This document shows positions 1-30,246 of a stretch of DNA of 64,000 nucleotides, piece after piece; position 1 is the stretch's first letter, and every line of letters starts with the position of its first letter. The position numbers were made by a program, and so were the translations under genes. Where the stretch lies: contig MEHQ01001566.1 of the NCBI GenBank assembly GCA_008828725.1, forward strand, positions 102,173 to 166,172, given 5' to 3'. The notes below the pieces were generated by a model. The model made no database searches. It saw nothing but the letters and a program-made list of their open reading frames with translations, and was not told the origin of the DNA. The stretch comes from Saccharina japonica (Eukaryota; Sar; Phaeophyceae; Laminariales; Laminariaceae).

Positions 1-358
1 CAAAGCGCAAAGCAGGAAGTGGGCAATTACGACAGTGCGCTGATTCGTACGCGTGCAGCGATCGCGACCTTATCCGCGACTGGAAACTGGAAACATGGAC
101 GCTGGACGCTTCAACGAAATCCCAGCGTCCCCCAGCTGCATATATATCTATCTGCGCCGTGTTCACCCTTTCCATTCGAATATGTTAGCTCATACGAAGT
201 ATATGATTTTATATTATATTTTAGTACATTCGTTCGATGATTCCACTCGCCATAACATCCAATCCCTCTGTATGATATCTGTGTGATAGTGCGATATAAC
301 AAGGGCCGGTGGGCGCCTACGTAGCGCTCTGCTCTGCTGCTGGACAGCGTAGCACGGT

Positions 359-389
<31 letters not shown>

Positions 390-849
390 CAGGGGTTTCC
401 ATAATATATGGAGGCGTTATTTCCCCGGGGATAGGGGACGCGAAGAATTTCCGCTGAAAAAATATTACCCTGTACCTCGAGTACCAGCGAGCACTATTAA
501 TTTCGGGTAATTACCGCTACCGGGAAATACGCATCCCTGTTCTAAACCGTATGATATGATACGTATGTGTGGTATGAATACGGCCGATACGCGTATAGCG
601 TACGTATGTGTGGTATCTGTGATATCTGATATGTATGGATCTACCCATGATATGATATCCAAGGTGTGAACTATTCAGTACACGCAGCAGCACAGCAGCA
701 GGCAGTGGTAGCCTTACTCGGCCGCATTTCGTTGCTCGACCGCTCTCCTCGCCTACCTGAGAGAAGAGCAACAACTCCAAGGCTCAGAGCCGTACTGCTG
801 TACAGTTATCCGGGTATCTCTTGAGCGCAATTGCACATCTTCCACCACC
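1..849. other. Upstream region of the aminotransferase gene; no gene seen
   Basis: No open frame here resembles a protein I recognise. The stretch has an A-run at about 366-389 and short repeats rich in CGTATG/GTGTGGTAT around 560-640. The 5' UTR and promoter of the aminotransferase gene should lie in the last few hundred bases, but I see no convincing TATA box or other core element. Confidence 0.4.
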
Positions 850-20603
<19,754 letters not shown>

Positions 20604-20834
20604 TGATGTTTTCTCGGGCTCGGGGCCGCTATATAAATATATATGTGTGTATAATATATATATGTATATATATGTTTCCGACTGCCTCGCTGTGGTCGTC
20701 GTGAGAGAGAGGGAGGAGGAGCAAACCGCTCCGCCGCGGCTGCCGAAGTCTTCCTCTGCCGCGATAGAACGAGGAGAAGGCGAGAGGTGGCAGCCCCGGA
20801 GTTCCGTTTTTTGTGCGCTATATGTGCTACTTTC

Positions 20835-20917
20835 TACCACTCTGACCGGTGATATAAGGATATTTTCTACAGTAGCATTTAATCGAAATGGTCCTTATAT
20901 TTAGGTTCAGAGTGGTA
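20835..20917. mobile_element. 83-bp MITE, TACCACTCTG/CAGAGTGGTA ends
   Basis: Terminal inverted repeats begin TACCACTCTG and end CAGAGTGGTA, with a short AT-rich centre. The same family occurs at 38806-38888 and 60207-60289 (all 83 bp) and truncated at 23876-23950. The terminal TA on both sides fits Tc1/mariner-type target use. Confidence 0.75.
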
Positions 20918-20957
20918 TATGTCTCGCCTGAGCGGCTGAGAACAAACAACACATTTC

Positions 20958-21300
20958 ATCAAAGCCATGCCGGTCGCCCCGGTGGGCTAGCAGGGAACTA
21001 CGAAGCCTGCTAAAGTCGAGATCGTGAGTTCGAGCCCCCCCGAGTGCGTGCTCGTAGGGACTTTTTCTCGCAAAAAAAACTCTGGACTGGCGGGAAGCGC
21101 GAGAGCGTGAGTCAGCAAAATTCGATGAAAGTCGACGAGCGTTGGGGAAGGCTGAACTCTCTGCGCGATATGAACCAAGGCAAGAACCGTAGTGGGGGAG
21201 GAGGGAGAGGAACCTACTTTGTGACCCCGGATCTGAGTTACGACTAGGGAGGGAGAAAGACAGAAGTGCGAAGATAACAAATGGGATGGAAAAAGTAAAA
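20958..21300 (+). mobile_element. tRNA-derived SINE, near full-length
   Basis: The tRNA-like head has an A-box-like GGTGGGCTAGCAGGG (about 20978-20992) and a B-box-like GAGTTCGAGCC (about 21027-21037). The family body and a tail of GGGATGGA plus A-rich sequence follow. Being Pol III-type and LINE-dependent is family knowledge. Confidence 0.8.
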
Positions 21301-21356
21301 TAAAATATAAATACGTAGTGACACACGGGCGTGCTTTGAGTGCGGAGGAGGGAGGA

Positions 21357-21443
21357 GGGGGGGGAGGGGGGCGTACTGGTTTGTTGCTTGCCGTAGTAAT
21401 TTGGCCATTGACCACGCGTCCCCTTCGAGACGGAGCACCGGTG
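21357..21443 (-). mobile_element. LINE 3'-end fragment, inverted
   Basis: The reverse complement reads GGTGCTCCGTCTCGAAGG, GCGTGGTCAATGGCC and CAGTACGCCCCCC, matching the last 80 bp of the LINE at 19385-19459. Translated, it keeps GAPSR-G-VVNGQ, so it derives from ORF2 coding sequence of a related LINE. Confidence 0.75.
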
Positions 21444-22338
21444 CGCCATTAAACAACGTGGGAGGTCTCTTGCTTCTCGCTACTTTCGAGGCAGCCGGCA
21501 CATCGGAATCGTCGATCGAGACCGTTGACCTAGCCGTCTGGTCTACCAAGTGCTATGGTTGGAGATGTAATCAAGGAGCTATATCTAGCTTTGCGGCCTT
21601 CCGCGCCCCCGCGCGGAAATAGCGCTCCCACATGGGCAAGCGCTGGAGTCCGTTCGCTGTTACACCCCTCCCTCGCTCATGTCTACCAGCCTTGAACGGG
21701 CTAACGGCATGCGTGATATCTCCTTGCACACGTTGTGTTATTTCTTAAGCGCGTCAGACAGGGCCGTAACACAAGGTGGACAAAGCATCGAAACGTCCAT
21801 CCTTCCCCCCGTTACATTTCGTTTTGTATGATACATACTCGTGCATATAAGCGGCTTATGGTTCAGCGGCGGATCCGCACGCGCGCATTGCCTACGTGCA
21901 GCGGCCTGCGGCTTACCTCTCACGCGGGTATTGTCCGCACGCAACTCTGCAATCAACCTTCACGTTGTATTTGCTTCATTCTTTTGTGCACACATTATTG
22001 CATACCAGGTAGGTCTTTACTGCTGTGGTGCAAGAGTGCATGCAGCATCTCGCGGGTGCCTGTTCTGGCCTATGTTTTTTTTCGTTCACGATGCGTGTGT
22101 GTGGTGTCGCAAGTAATCAACTTTGCACCTCAGTAATACACCCTCTATAATAGTATTACCTCTATGACTGCAATAACAGTATACGAAGTGCCTGGCACAG
22201 ACCAGAGGGGATGTCTACCCCCCCTCCCCAGCAATCGCACCCCTCGAATATCCGGGAGCAATACTTAAGGGGAGTCTGCTGTTTCAGTAATCGTGGGGTC
22301 GTAGGGTGACGAATTGAAGTCAACGTCGCAAACATTAA

Positions 22339-22630
22339 TGTTATGGTACTGCTGGCATGATGTGGAAACGTTTGGTAAATACCTGGTATCAGGTATAATA
22401 ATCGTATTGGTAGTACTTGGAAGGCGGTATCTTAGGTGGGAACCAGGGATGGTTCCCGATGGCTTTTAGCCATCTCACCTGCCTTCTCAGTCGTTCATCA
22501 CGCGAAAACGGAATAAACCTGCTCTTCTTCTATCTCTACGCAAACAACACACGTGAGTACCAACGAGTACCCGTTCCATAGGCTGACCTGGCTAGGGATA
22601 CCCTGTCCTCTTATACCTAGCATCACTACA
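22339..22630 (+). repeat. LTR 1 (292 bp) of a small LTR element
   Basis: It starts TGTTATGGTACTGCTGGC and ends GCATCACTACA, giving TG...CA ends. It differs from the partner LTR at 23560-23851 by one base that I can see (ATAG versus ATAC near position 241). Confidence 0.9.
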
Positions 22631-23559
22631 CTTGGCGTTGCATATCGGCAGGACTAGTCTAAAACGGAGAAAGGTTTTTTACTCGTGCTCGGTTTCTTTT
22701 TTGTTAGCCGTTAGCTATTCGTGCTTTCTGAGCGAGAGAGCAGCGTTGCTCCGCTCTCCCGTCACCCGTGATGTCGTCTCAAGAACGGGGAGGATCTGCT
22801 CCCCTTCGCGACAGCGCAGACCAGGACCCTGAACCTCAGGGTCCCTTGCTGGGCCCGGCGCGCTACACGACTTCAACAAGAGCTGTACGGGGTTCTTGGT
22901 GTCTACAAGTACATTTAGCTAGCGCGTTTACGCGGGGGGTCCAGCGTAACGTCGATGAATCACGAGGCGCAGCAGTGGACAGCTGAATTTTTCGCGTCGC
23001 CGCTGCGCTCGATTCTTTTCTCATGTTGTTTCAGGGGATTGGGGCGGAACCTCTTTGTAGTTTGTATTTGCGACGTTTTCCGAGTTTTCGGTTGGGACTG
23101 TTTTTCTTCTCAGTATCGCCTACCACTTTCTGATATTTTTTTCTGGGGCGGTTTTGGGGGTAGTTTTAGCGTAATTCGTCCTGCCGACCCCCCCCCCGCT
23201 CAATGCCGGGGCGGGTCTGGATAATCGAGCCACTAACTTGGGGCTCAGGACACGCTTTCTGAATGTTTTGGGCCGGGTTTCGGGGAAGTTTTTAAGTGTC
23301 TAGTTTTCCAGTGTTATCAGTTCTACCGAGCCCTCGCTCTCGAGCTGGGAGGGCAGTTCATGTACAATGACTGCAGGATTTCGGTTCCAACGTTTCTTCT
23401 TTTTTGACGTTCCTTGCTCGGCTTCGTAGCCTTGCCGTTCAGAGGTGTGGGAGTGGGTTTTGAGGAGCCGCATCTTCGACTCATGTTTTAGTTCGTGGAA
23501 TCGGGGTTTCCACGAATTTCTCATTATTTCTGCATATACGGCTCATCAGGGTGGGCTAG

Positions 23560-23851
23560 TGTTATGGTACTGCTGGCATGATGTGGAAACGTTTGGTAAA
23601 TACCTGGTATCAGGTATAATAATCGTATTGGTAGTACTTGGAAGGCGGTATCTTAGGTGGGAACCAGGGATGGTTCCCGATGGCTTTTAGCCATCTCACC
23701 TGCCTTCTCAGTCGTTCATCACGCGAAAACGGAATAAACCTGCTCTTCTTCTATCTCTACGCAAACAACACACGTGAGTACCAACGAGTACCCGTTCCAT
23801 ACGCTGACCTGGCTAGGGATACCCTGTCCTCTTATACCTAGCATCACTACA
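23560..23851 (+). repeat. LTR 2 (292 bp) of the small LTR element
   Basis: Direct copy of 22339-22630 with the same length and ends. It is followed by TTAA and then by a truncated 83-bp-type MITE. Confidence 0.9.
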
Positions 23852-25574
23852 TTAAACAAAAAATCTCGAGAGTCATACCACTTTGTCCCGAAATTTAAGC
23901 ACATTTTGTACATTAATATTAAATAAAAAATCTTCTTATATTTCGGGACATGGATATCTGCCCCCCCTCCGCTCGCCGCGAGGAGGGTGCTTCAGTAGTC
24001 GCGGGGTCGTGAGAATCTCACCTGATGTCGAAATGAATTAAAAATCGTAAAAAAACAAAAACTCCGAGAGTAATGCTTGGAGGACATGCAGACAGACAAG
24101 AGCCAAAGTTTCTGAACAAAGGCCCCGGTTCCGTGGGCACTGGGTAACTACGTATGCCACACGCATGGGGGTTGCTTTCCATGTGGTCCTTCTTTGTTCG
24201 GCATTGACCGCAGTTTTTTCCTTTACGATTAACAAGACGCGCAACGCGCAGAAGGCCCTGGTCCTCTCCTAGACGAACGCGAAGGGGAGGGATAGATGTA
24301 AATATAACAGCGCAAACCCATTTTAAGGCGAACGAAGATATACGCCGATCAGTGTTACACTTACTGTAGGGCGTGCCGATCTGTGTCGTCGTGTGTCCCG
24401 CGGTATGTATGAAGGCGACACAATGGATTTTCTCGCCTTCGAGTTTCAAGCAACTGCATACAGCACAAATCTTGTACTGTAGTACCGGTAACCGTACACA
24501 TTTCCTCGCGTTCGTAGCGTTCAAGCAATGTACAAATACATGATGCATGTACGTACAGCAATAGACTAACGCCGGTACGTATAATATATACTACCTGGTA
24601 CGTCAGTTGTGCGCAATCATTATGCCCGCAAAAAAAAAAAGAAAAATGTGATCGGTGACACCCCTGCCTAATTATAGTGATCCGCTCTCCTGTACGTCAT
24701 GGGCGCCCCTGCGCATTTTTTTGTTTGTCTCCCCATCGTTTCCATTATTGTTCTTTCTATCTATCTACAGCAGCAGCAGTAGTATTTTACGTACGTATCG
24801 CATTGCTGTGCGAAACTACAGTAAGGACCCCCCCGATCGGTCTCGTATTTTTGGCGCACCCCCGCCGGGCAAAGCTATATACTTTATAGCACCTAAAATG
24901 GGTTATTATGCCAGCAATATAGAACCATAACCCATACTGGTACCAGGTATCACAGGGGTATCATAATACGGCACTGCTGCTGTGCGGAACTATTGTATGA
25001 ACTGGTTTCAAATAAATTACCGTACAGCACACCGATTTCTGTGCGCGAAACCTTTCCTCTTGTTGTATACCCGAGGGTACTGCTGTACCTCCAGGTACAA
25101 TTCAATTCTTCGGTTGAGAAACGCGATGAAGAGCTGATAATTTACGAGGGAATTCGAGATCCGTCGAGTTGGATCAACGACCCAGCTGCCTTGTGGGCCA
25201 CCTTGGCCTCTTTCAGTCCACCCCCCGACCCCGATGCACCCTCCCTGAGGTCTGCGTAAAGGCCGTCTTGGCGTCTCGTAGCATCGGTCTTGGATCTCGG
25301 GAGTCCTCGGAGTCTGGAGCTCGGGAGCGCCGACATCTTGAAACTTCAGACTCTAAAAACGGGAAATCGACGGTTTCGTTTTTTGTTGCTGGCTCTCCTC
25401 CTATTGGTCGAACGGGACAATTTACTTCGGGAGAACTAGACTAATTACCGTGGAGCGATTCGGGGTGGGGCGGTTGCGTGGCTCCATCGTGTCCACAACC
25501 TTCCTTCCAGCGCTTCCCTCGACCCCGACAGGTACCCCTCCTCAAGGCTTCGATAATAACAAGAAGCAGAAGAG

Positions 25575-28500
25575 ATGGCGAACATCAAGGCACCCGGCGC
25601 TCCCGAGCCCGGCACTTTCTTGTTCACCTCCGAGTCGGTGAACGAGGGCCACCCCGACAAGATTTGCGACCAGGTGTCTGATGCGGTCTTGGACGCATGC
25701 CTGAAGGAAGACGAGCGCTCTCGCGTGGCCTGCGAGACATGCACCAAGACGGGCATGGTCATGATCTTCGGCGAGATCACCACCAACGCCAACGTGAACT
25801 ACGAGCAGGTGATCCGCGATGCCCTCAAGGACATCGGTTACGACGACACCGCCAAGGGTCTGGACTACAAAACCTGCAACGTGGTTGTCGCCGTGGAGGA
25901 ACAGTCGCCGGACATCGCGCAGTCCGTGGATGCCCAGCGCATCGAGGACATCGGCGCCGGAGACCAGGGCATCATGTTCGGATACGCTACCGACGAGACC
26001 GACTCGCTCATGCCCCTCTCGCACGAGCTCGCAACCCAGATCGGCGCCCGCCTCACGGAGGTCCGCAAGAAGGGCATCTGCGAGTGGGCAAGACCTGACG
26101 GGAAAACGCAGGTGAGCTGGACATACGATACATGCAGCAGTGAAAAATGCGGAAATACGATGCAAGGACAAGAATAGAACGGATCGCACAAGCTTTTTTA
26201 TGGTTGGATTTGAGCCTTGCTCCACCAAGGAATTCGATCCCCGGGGTCTGGTGGCACGCAGGCTAGACCTCGCTGCTGCTAGCTGTGTGCCCATCAAGTG
26301 CAGTGTGCTCAATTTTGCGTTGCTTTCTGTCGCAGTGTTCTGTTGGGCCGACGAGTCGGCAGAGGCCTGCTGGGGCAGGCGGGCACATGCCCCGTATTTT
26401 GGGCGGGTGCTTGCTTGCGTACGAGTCTCCCGAAATTTGTCGTTTTCCCGCGTGACATGACAGCAGCGTTACGTTTTCCAGCAAAAATAAGGAATCTCGG
26501 CACCCACAGACAAAGTGGTTGGCCTCTATCAAACGAGGTCGTAGAGCTCACCAACGTTTGATGATGGAGAGCGTAGGTCGGGCACGGCACTGCTGGCTTT
26601 CTGGGCCACTCGATTTCAAACGGAAGCTTGTGGTGTCTCGCTCTACGAGAGATTCCAATCCAAGCCCCGGATAACATTCCAGAAGGTTGTCCTGTCCTGC
26701 ATGTATATTATTTTACGAGAGGAAGCGAGTCGTGACGTCGATTTCTTCGTTGCTCTCTCTCCCCTTCCTCCCTCTCGTATATCATACTCGTACGAGTACA
26801 TACGTCGCGGCGGATCAACGCCGCAAACGCGCTTTGGTCCCAGAAAACTACGGTGCCAGTACCTTTCACTCAACCCTATACGTAGTCGTTACGTAGCAGC
26901 AGGAACCAGTACGTACATACTGCTGCTGTTGTTTTCGTTCCAGGCTGATCCCGGTATTTATTGATCCTTTGAACCCGTACTCGTATCAAAAGCTGTTGTT
27001 GACCTTTCACCAAAGTCGTGTGGGCTGGTACTCGTTCGTGCAATCAGCAAGAGTACCCGGCGGTCCACGTCAGCGAAGAGCTTCCTATTTTGTGTGGAAG
27101 GTGTGCACGTGTCACGTGTGCACGCACTCACCTATCCGTGCAACGTAGCCAGTACGTAGCATCACGCTTTTGTGGTGGACAACACACACATGAAACCATC
27201 GACACTTGAACGAGAACAAGTTACTGTATACCTGGTATGGATGTACGAGGGTATGCATGATTTATTACAAGTGCAGACCAGTATTACTTGTACTCGAACC
27301 GGTAGTGTGCGAGTATGCTCGGTATAGGGTAGGGCTCTCACGTCTCTGGTGACAGCAGTATACGAGTACGAGCCATTATATTTGTCAGTAATTTTCGTTT
27401 TGCGTATTATATTGAACGAACGCGTGTGTACACGGGAGCTGAGCAGAGGTTATTGCTCTCCCATGATATATTGCCCAAAAGAAGGGTGTTTTTGACGACG
27501 AGAGGACAGACTGTACTTGTACGTCTTGGCATGAGTCGGGGTTATGGGGGTCTACAATTTTCAAGGCAATGCCTTTCGTAGCGGAAATGCTCGCTCTCCG
27601 TGGCGAGTATATGGGTGTAATCCTTATCATACGGGTACGTATCTAATTACCATAACAAAAGGGTGTCTAAAATGCATCCCCGCTACATTAGGATCGAAAC
27701 GCACGTCCGTGCGGCATGCATGCATGACTTGCAGCTGCCACGCCAAATGTTGTAGCTGTCCGTCCGTGCGGCAAGTTCAAGTTTTGCTTGGACTTCGTTT
27801 TAGCAAAGTCGTAATCGACATTGTCACGGCAATTCGCAGTGCAGGGCCACAGCGCAAGCTCAATAGTTCAAAAGTGGCAGCCAGCAGAGAGCTGTCACTC
27901 GGGGAACAAATGCAGGGATTTACAAGTAAGGATTGTGTGGTTTTTGTTACTGGGGAAGAGGGAGCGTTACGTTACGTACGTATACACCTGTTGCGTAATT
28001 ACGGCGGTCCAGACCAATTCCTTTCGGCTCCGACTACTCGCAGTACCGGCAATGCGGTAATTCGGCATCGTTTATCCCACCGCTCAGCATTTTTTTTTAA
28101 TTATAAATCGAGTAGTAACTACCAGGCTCCTAGTACATCACGAAACCTACACCAATACCACAAATAACACATAGAACAAAAATTCTACGCAGCTCGCAAA
28201 GTTGAGTATCTACTATTCAATCGGTTGAACTCACAGCTGACGTATTTATAATTATTTTATTTTATTATCGTATCATATCATTTATTATACCCAAATGATA
28301 TGTACCCACGTCCCAGCCGCAGTGGCTCCGTTCGAAGAACGAAACACTCCAAAGCATCGAAGCTTTGGAACCTAAAATTGTAACAGCAGTAGTAACTGAA
28401 AACATGAACGTATTTTTTGCGTGTTTACATTATCCCAATTCTTATTCATGCAACAAACAGGTGACTGTGGCGTACAAGGAGGAGAACGGGCGCATGATCC

Positions 28501-30246
28501 CCCAACGAGTCCACACCGTGGTGATCTCCTGCCAGCACGACGATGACGTTAGCAACGAGAAGATCCGCGCCGACCTGATGGAGCACGTGATCAAGCACGT
28601 CGTGCCCGCCAAGTACCTCGACGACGACACGATCTACCACCTCAACCCCTCCGGCCGCTTCGTGATCGGCGGCCCCCACGGCGACGCCGGCCTCACCGGC
28701 CGCAAGATCATCATCGACACCTACGGCGGCTGGGGTGCGCACGGTGGAGGAGCGTTCTCCGGAAAGGACCCCACCAAGGTGCGTACGGAGGCGGTGTTTG
28801 TTTGCTCTTTTGGTATATATGCGTACGCGTACTAGTACGGAGGCGTTTTTTTTCTTTTCTACGCTTATATGCTTAACGAAGTGCTTTGTCTATGTAGTTG
28901 CTAAGTTATCTCCAATGGACATTATATGTACCCGGTATTGTATTGCATCAATGTTGTTGCGTGGGCAGCTCCCGGCGGAGGAATTTGTACAGCAGTATCT
29001 GTTTTCTGTAATTGGTACTGGTGTGTTCTGTTGTCGGAAGAAAGCGTTACTCGTAGCGTTGTTCGGGCGACCAGACCAGGCCGTCTTGGCAATCGCCTCG
29101 GGCAAATCTCAGCTGCAATTGGCGGGTGTTTTTTGCCTCGTGCACGCACCCAACGCCGGTGGCCGGGTCGTTTGCGAGGAAGGAAGCGTTATGGGACGGT
29201 CGGTCGGATATCTATCACTCACTCCCCGGGTTTTCGCTTGTTATGTATACCGTACCGTTATGGGTTATACATTTTATCGATCATACTGAACCCGCCGCTG
29301 GCCTTTCGGTGTTGCGTGTGGTGGTCGTCGCTTTTTTCCAACCCGACGCGTTCCCACTGTTGCTGTGTGTGATACGTACGAAGAAAATATTTGTCTTACA
29401 GTTTATACGATAACTTCCCATGAGGCACAGAAAGGCCACTGCCAGAAACAAGTGCTGGGAGCCTGCAGCGATACAAGCGTCAACTCCCCGGTTCACCACT
29501 CAATATATTAACCCGGTTCCACCTTAAATATGTTCGAAAATTCGAGCCATTCTCGTATATATCTAATGGAATAAAGATGAGCCGCTTGTGAATTGCGACT
29601 CTCACTTGTTTGTGGGTAACTACTGTATTTTATGATAGAAGTGATGCGCCGCGTGTGATTTGTATTTTTGCTCCTTTTTGTGGTCGCCTTTTATCAGGTT
29701 CAGTTCAAAAATAATCCCAAATGTAAAATCCGTAAATCCGTCCCCCAAGCTCGCTTGGTAATTGTCGAAGGGAAGGTTGAAGGTTGAATTCAATTAATGG
29801 TGTCGAATGTTTCTGACAATTCCCGCCTCTTGTTTTTTTTTTTTTTTGCTTTGCTTTTGCTTTTTTCCGCCACTTTTCACCACGATGTCGAAACAAACCG
29901 AACGCAGGTGGACCGGTCCGCGGCCTACGCCGCCCGCTGGGTGGCCAAGTCCCTCGTGAGCGCCGGCCTCTGCCACCGCGTCCTGGTGCAGCTGTCCTAC
30001 GCGATCGGCGTCCCCTACCCCCTGTCCATCCACGTCGACTCTTACGGCACCGCCAAGACCCGCTCGGGCAAGTCGGACGAGGACCTGGTGGAGATTATCA
30101 ACAACAACTTCGACCTCCGCCCCGGATGCCTCCTGCGCGACCTCTCCCTGCGCCGGCCGATCTTCCAGAAGACGGCCGCGTACGGCCACTTCGGCCGCGC
30201 GGACGCCGACTTTACCTGGGAGGTGCCCAAGGACCTGACCCTCTGA
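25575..30246 (+). CDS. MAT: S-adenosylmethionine synthetase (methionine adenosyltransferase), 3 exons, 397 aa
   Basis: Exons: 25575-26111, 28461-28778 and 29908-30246 (stop TGA 30244), joined in phase 0 with GT-AG introns, giving 397 residues, the usual length. It makes AdoMet from methionine and ATP in the cytosol, releasing phosphate and pyrophosphate. Seen: [20 protein letters not shown] (18-37) with the ATP-binding GHPDK at 25-29, signature [16 protein letters not shown] (127-142), [13 protein letters not shown] (249-261), signature GGGAFSGKD (274-282), and the C-terminal [18 protein letters not shown] and [11 protein letters not shown] blocks. The start ATG gives the expected N-terminus without a targeting peptide. 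Exons are GC-rich with strong C/G third positions, as in a highly expressed gene. All expected motifs are present. Confidence 0.97.
26112..28460 (+). other. AdoMet synthetase intron 1 (2.35 kb)
   Basis: It begins GTGAGC and ends AACAAACAG. No transposon family from elsewhere in the window is clearly recognised. A tRNA-like stretch on the minus strand (about 26200-26260, GGGATCGAATTCC) is too weak to call. A 207-codon open frame from 27544 has no recognisable features. Confidence 0.5.
28779..29907 (+). other. AdoMet synthetase intron 2 (1.13 kb)
   Basis: It begins GTGCGT and ends AACGCAG. I see no gene or known repeat in it apart from a T-run near 29835. Confidence 0.5.

Larger units (their letters stand above)
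22339..23851 (+). mobile_element. Non-autonomous LTR retrotransposon (TRIM-like), 1513 bp
   Basis: Two 292-bp direct repeats flank a 929-bp internal region with no long ORF (longest frames under 100 codons). The flanks are TTAA on both sides (22335-22338 and 23852-23855), read as a 4-bp target duplication. A purine-rich CAGGGTGGG lies just before the right LTR as a possible polypurine tract. The left internal edge CTTGGCGTTGCATATC is a possible primer-binding site, not matched to a tRNA. Mobility would need a helper element in trans. Confidence 0.85.
20604..25574. other. Intergenic region between aminotransferase and AdoMet synthetase
   Basis: No host gene is recognised. It contains an 83-bp MITE (20835-20917), a tRNA-SINE (about 20958-21300), an inverted LINE 3' fragment (about 21357-21443), a small LTR element (22339-23851) and a truncated MITE (23876-23950). 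24000-25440 shows only short unremarkable frames. The 3' UTR of the aminotransferase starts at 20604 and the AdoMet synthetase promoter should lie in roughly 25300-25574. Confidence 0.5.

Noticed and set aside
26200-26260. Possible minus-strand tRNA-SINE head in AdoMet synthetase intron 1
   Set aside because: A B-box-like GGGATCGAATTCC is present, but the A box is weak and the family body does not follow.
27544-28167. 207-codon frame in AdoMet synthetase intron 1
   Set aside because: No recognisable domain, biased composition, and it sits inside a clear intron. Treated as chance.
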